64,000 nt of DNA from Luteipulveratus flavus (GTDB lineage: Bacteria > Actinomycetota > Actinomycetes > Actinomycetales > Dermatophilaceae), in NCBI RefSeq assembly GCF_029439465.1, contig NZ_JAROAV010000033.1:186001-250000 (forward strand). Reading direction: 5' to 3'. This document shows positions 63,934 to 64,000 of the stretch, in pieces. Made by a program: the position numbers and the translations under genes. The first letter of the stretch is position 1. Each line of letters opens with the position of its first letter. The notes under the pieces were generated by a model. The model did not search any database. It saw nothing but the letters and a program-made list of their open reading frames with translations, and had not been told where the DNA came from.

Positions 63934-64000
63934 ATGGACCGATCCCGTCATCGCCGGTTCGCCGCGGCCGCGGCGGCGAGCCTCGTCCTGCTGTCCGCGT
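63934..64000 (+). CDS. Start of an exported protein, partial
   Basis: 22 residues visible: MDRSRHRRFAAA then Ala/Leu/Val-rich, a Sec signal peptide (positive n-region, hydrophobic core). The gene runs off the right edge; product unknown. A CAGAAT box (63923-63928) lies five bases before the ATG. Confidence 0.55.
   Translation, partial: MDRSRHRRFAAAAAASLVLLSA

Overview
This is a 64 kb stretch of chromosome from a very GC-rich (about 70% by eye) high-GC Gram-positive bacterium. The support is WW-type group II truncated haemoglobin, BTAD/SARP-type regulator, F420-type LLM oxidoreductase, oligoribonuclease, an EttA-class ABC-F protein, a DUF2332 protein, a DtxR/IdeR-like iron box, and very frequent leaderless genes with a TAnnnT -10 box 6-7 nt before the start codon. 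Inference: class Actinomycetes, probably order Micrococcales (Dermacoccaceae/Intrasporangiaceae-like); the genus cannot be fixed by reading. No phage, insertion sequence, CRISPR array or rRNA operon was seen; it looks like ordinary core chromosome.

Layout. 1-6.4 kb: partial malQ, an MscS channel, glbO, an alpha-glucosidase behind a LacI-type palindrome, and an ECF sigma/membrane partner pair. 6.4-15.2 kb: two thioesterases, a small NIPSNAP-like protein, a secreted BNR-repeat protein, a GNAT enzyme, ssb-ettA and an S66 peptidase. 15.3-19.6 kb: two overlapping membrane-linked GTPases and a pentapeptide/DinB protein. 19.6-23 kb: the efeUOB iron-uptake operon under a candidate iron box. 23.1-32 kb: four tRNA genes (Arg-TCT, His-GTG, Lys-CTT, Leu-TAG, all with encoded CCA) among prsW, orn, a BrkB-family membrane protein, gdx/sugE, the tdh-kbl threonine-to-glycine pathway, a GroES-like protein and bcp. 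32-44 kb: hydrolases, a sulfite-oxidase-like protein, rph-rdgB, a decayed short-chain dehydrogenase, a ketopantoate-reductase-like protein, murI plus a metallo-hydrolase, and a second globin. 44-64 kb: branched-chain amino acid synthesis (cimA, ilvE, leuB, ilvBNC, ilvD), interrupted by a BTAD regulator and a DrrAB-like ABC exporter, then a SixA-like phosphatase and a D-2-hydroxyacid dehydrogenase.

How the genes work together. CimA begins isoleucine synthesis from pyruvate; LeuB belongs to the citramalate/leucine arm; IlvBN, IlvC, IlvD and IlvE complete isoleucine and valine. Two operons (ilvBNC and cimA) each carry a leaderless leader peptide rich in Ile/Leu/Val codons followed by a hairpin and a T-run, so both look controlled by ribosome-mediated attenuation. 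A third unit of similar layout, on the minus strand at 51222-51489, has a leaderless 15-codon ORF, hairpins, a well-placed Shine-Dalgarno, a 20-residue ORF and a GC hairpin, but no large gene downstream. It is the best candidate here for something undescribed. Other points of interest are a LacI-type operator lying over the -35 box of the alpha-glucosidase, a hairpin that hides the ribosome site of the ECF sigma gene, and two families of long-stem intergenic hairpins.
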